In this document: positions 6,115-6,748 of the stretch, piece by piece | How positions within the stretch are numbered: the first letter of the stretch is position 1 | Layout: the number at the start of each line of letters is the position of its first letter | Assembly: GCA_002474325.1 (NCBI GenBank) | Contig: DKNL01000006.1 | Span: 1 to 6,748 of the forward strand | From: Opitutales bacterium UBA7389 | GTDB lineage: Bacteria; Verrucomicrobiota; Verrucomicrobiia; Opitutales; Opitutaceae | Reading direction: 5' to 3' | DNA length: 6,748 nt | Program-made: the position numbers and the translations under genes | Notes under the pieces: generated by a model | What the model saw: only the letters and a program-made list of their open reading frames with translations | Databases searched by the model: none | Told to the model about the DNA's origin: nothing

Positions 6115-6748
6115 TGCCGAAACCTGTCATTTGTTTCGGACAGCAACCTTGCGGGATTTTCCCGAATCGATTCTTGTTTGCGAAGATCAAGACCGCCAAG
6201 AGATTGCAGAGGGAGATTGGCGGAAGAGTGGTATTTTTCGTCCACGATAGCGATCATGATCACCGAGAAACTTGTGTCTCTCTTGTCAATCGGCATACGG
6301 GCAAGACGGAACGTTTGAACTTCGAGGTTTCCAACAAGATTCAGAAGCTTTATTCCCCTTTGTATTGCAAGACGATCAAACCCGGTTGGAAGGATAAGAT
6401 GAAACGTTGTTTGCCTAACTTGGTGGATTGCGAACTTGTCGACGTGTTTGCTTCGGTGGGCACCAACAATGTCGCTGATTTCTGTTTGCAGATGTATGAG
6501 AAGACTGGACTGCTAGAAGGAGTGGATTTGCGGCGATCTAGCGATCCGGATTTTCGCTCTTCTGCGGTTGATGTAGACGACTACTTCGTGGATACTCCCT
6601 ATGAAGGAGAAATTGTGCGGGCTCGTTATCAGAAAGGAAAGTACGGCCTGTTCAAGGGCGGCGGCCGATTCATCGATGTCGACGTTGGCGAGGTAACCAA
6701 GAAGATGATGAGCCCCGCCCGAAGTACCCGATTAAAGTGGATGCAGTC
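6114..6748 (+). CDS. BshC-like protein, 3' end beyond window
   Basis: Translation starts at GTG 6114, overlapping the symporter's TAG by one base, and runs open to the edge (211 codons seen). The N-terminus reads ICFGQQPCGIFPNRF, then an A-K-I-K-T-A-K-R-L helix, then VVFFVHDSDHDHRET at about 39-53. This order (GQQ-x-G, a lysine-bearing helix, a strand ending in E/S-DHD-x-x-E) matches the Rossmann core of BshC, the putative cysteine-adding enzyme of bacillithiol synthesis, where it reads GGQQAGLLTG...FWVAGEDHDLDE. BshC has about 90 residues before GQQ; here there are only eight, so this is a short or divergent relative. Seven cysteines (7, 13, 54, 85, 99, 106, 124) are present in the visible part. 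There is no signal peptide, so it should be cytoplasmic. Being last in a deacetylase-symporter operon fits a role in amino sugar or thiol metabolism, but the true activity is unknown. I withhold the symbol bshC for that reason. Confidence 0.7.
   Translation, partial: MPKPVICFGQQPCGIFPNRFLFAKIKTAKRLQREIGGRVVFFVHDSDHDHRETCVSLVNRHTGKTERLNFEVSNKIQKLYSPLYCKTIKPGWKDKMKRCLPNLVDCELVDVFASVGTNNVADFCLQMYEKTGLLEGVDLRRSSDPDFRSSAVDVDDYFVDTPYEGEIVRARYQKGKYGLFKGGGRFIDVDVGEVTKKMMSPARSTRLKWMQ

Overview
The window comes from a bacterium of roughly middling GC content. Most genes lack a strong Shine-Dalgarno sequence, and it carries a TlpA-type thioredoxin with a long N-terminal extension, a very long exported PIG-L deacetylase, and a sodium:solute symporter (SSS). 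This mix fits the Planctomycetota-Verrucomicrobiota or Bacteroidota worlds. My best guess is a marine-type Verrucomicrobiota (Opitutae-like), but that is inferred from gene content only. No rRNA, tRNA, CRISPR array, insertion sequence or transposase was seen.

Layout. Positions 2-76 are probably the last codons of a + strand membrane protein. They are followed by a short convergent spacer (77-269) with several small hairpins. The - strand gene at 270-1463 encodes an exported TlpA/AhpC-like thioredoxin-fold protein. The divergent spacer 1464-1739 holds a good promoter for that gene, a weaker promoter facing right, and between them a sharply bounded 80-bp GC-rich block that can fold into a three-way junction.

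From 1740 to the right edge, four genes run on the + strand with almost no gaps: an 847-residue secreted multidomain PIG-L (LmbE-like) deacetylase; a 47-residue single-pass membrane protein overlapping its end; a 564-residue SSS transporter with a soluble insertion; and a BshC-like protein overlapping the transporter stop by one base and preceded by a perfect Shine-Dalgarno. The last gene runs off the window.

How they may work together (inference): the deacetylase would act outside the cytoplasm on an N-acetylated sugar or glycoside. The symporter, perhaps with the small membrane protein as a partner, would import the product. The cytoplasmic BshC-like protein recalls the cysteine-adding enzyme of bacillithiol synthesis, a pathway that also uses a PIG-L deacetylase. 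Here the deacetylase has a signal peptide and the BshC-like protein lacks the usual N-terminal region, so this is not a standard bacillithiol operon. It may be a salvage or modified-thiol/aminosugar system and is the most interesting part of the window.
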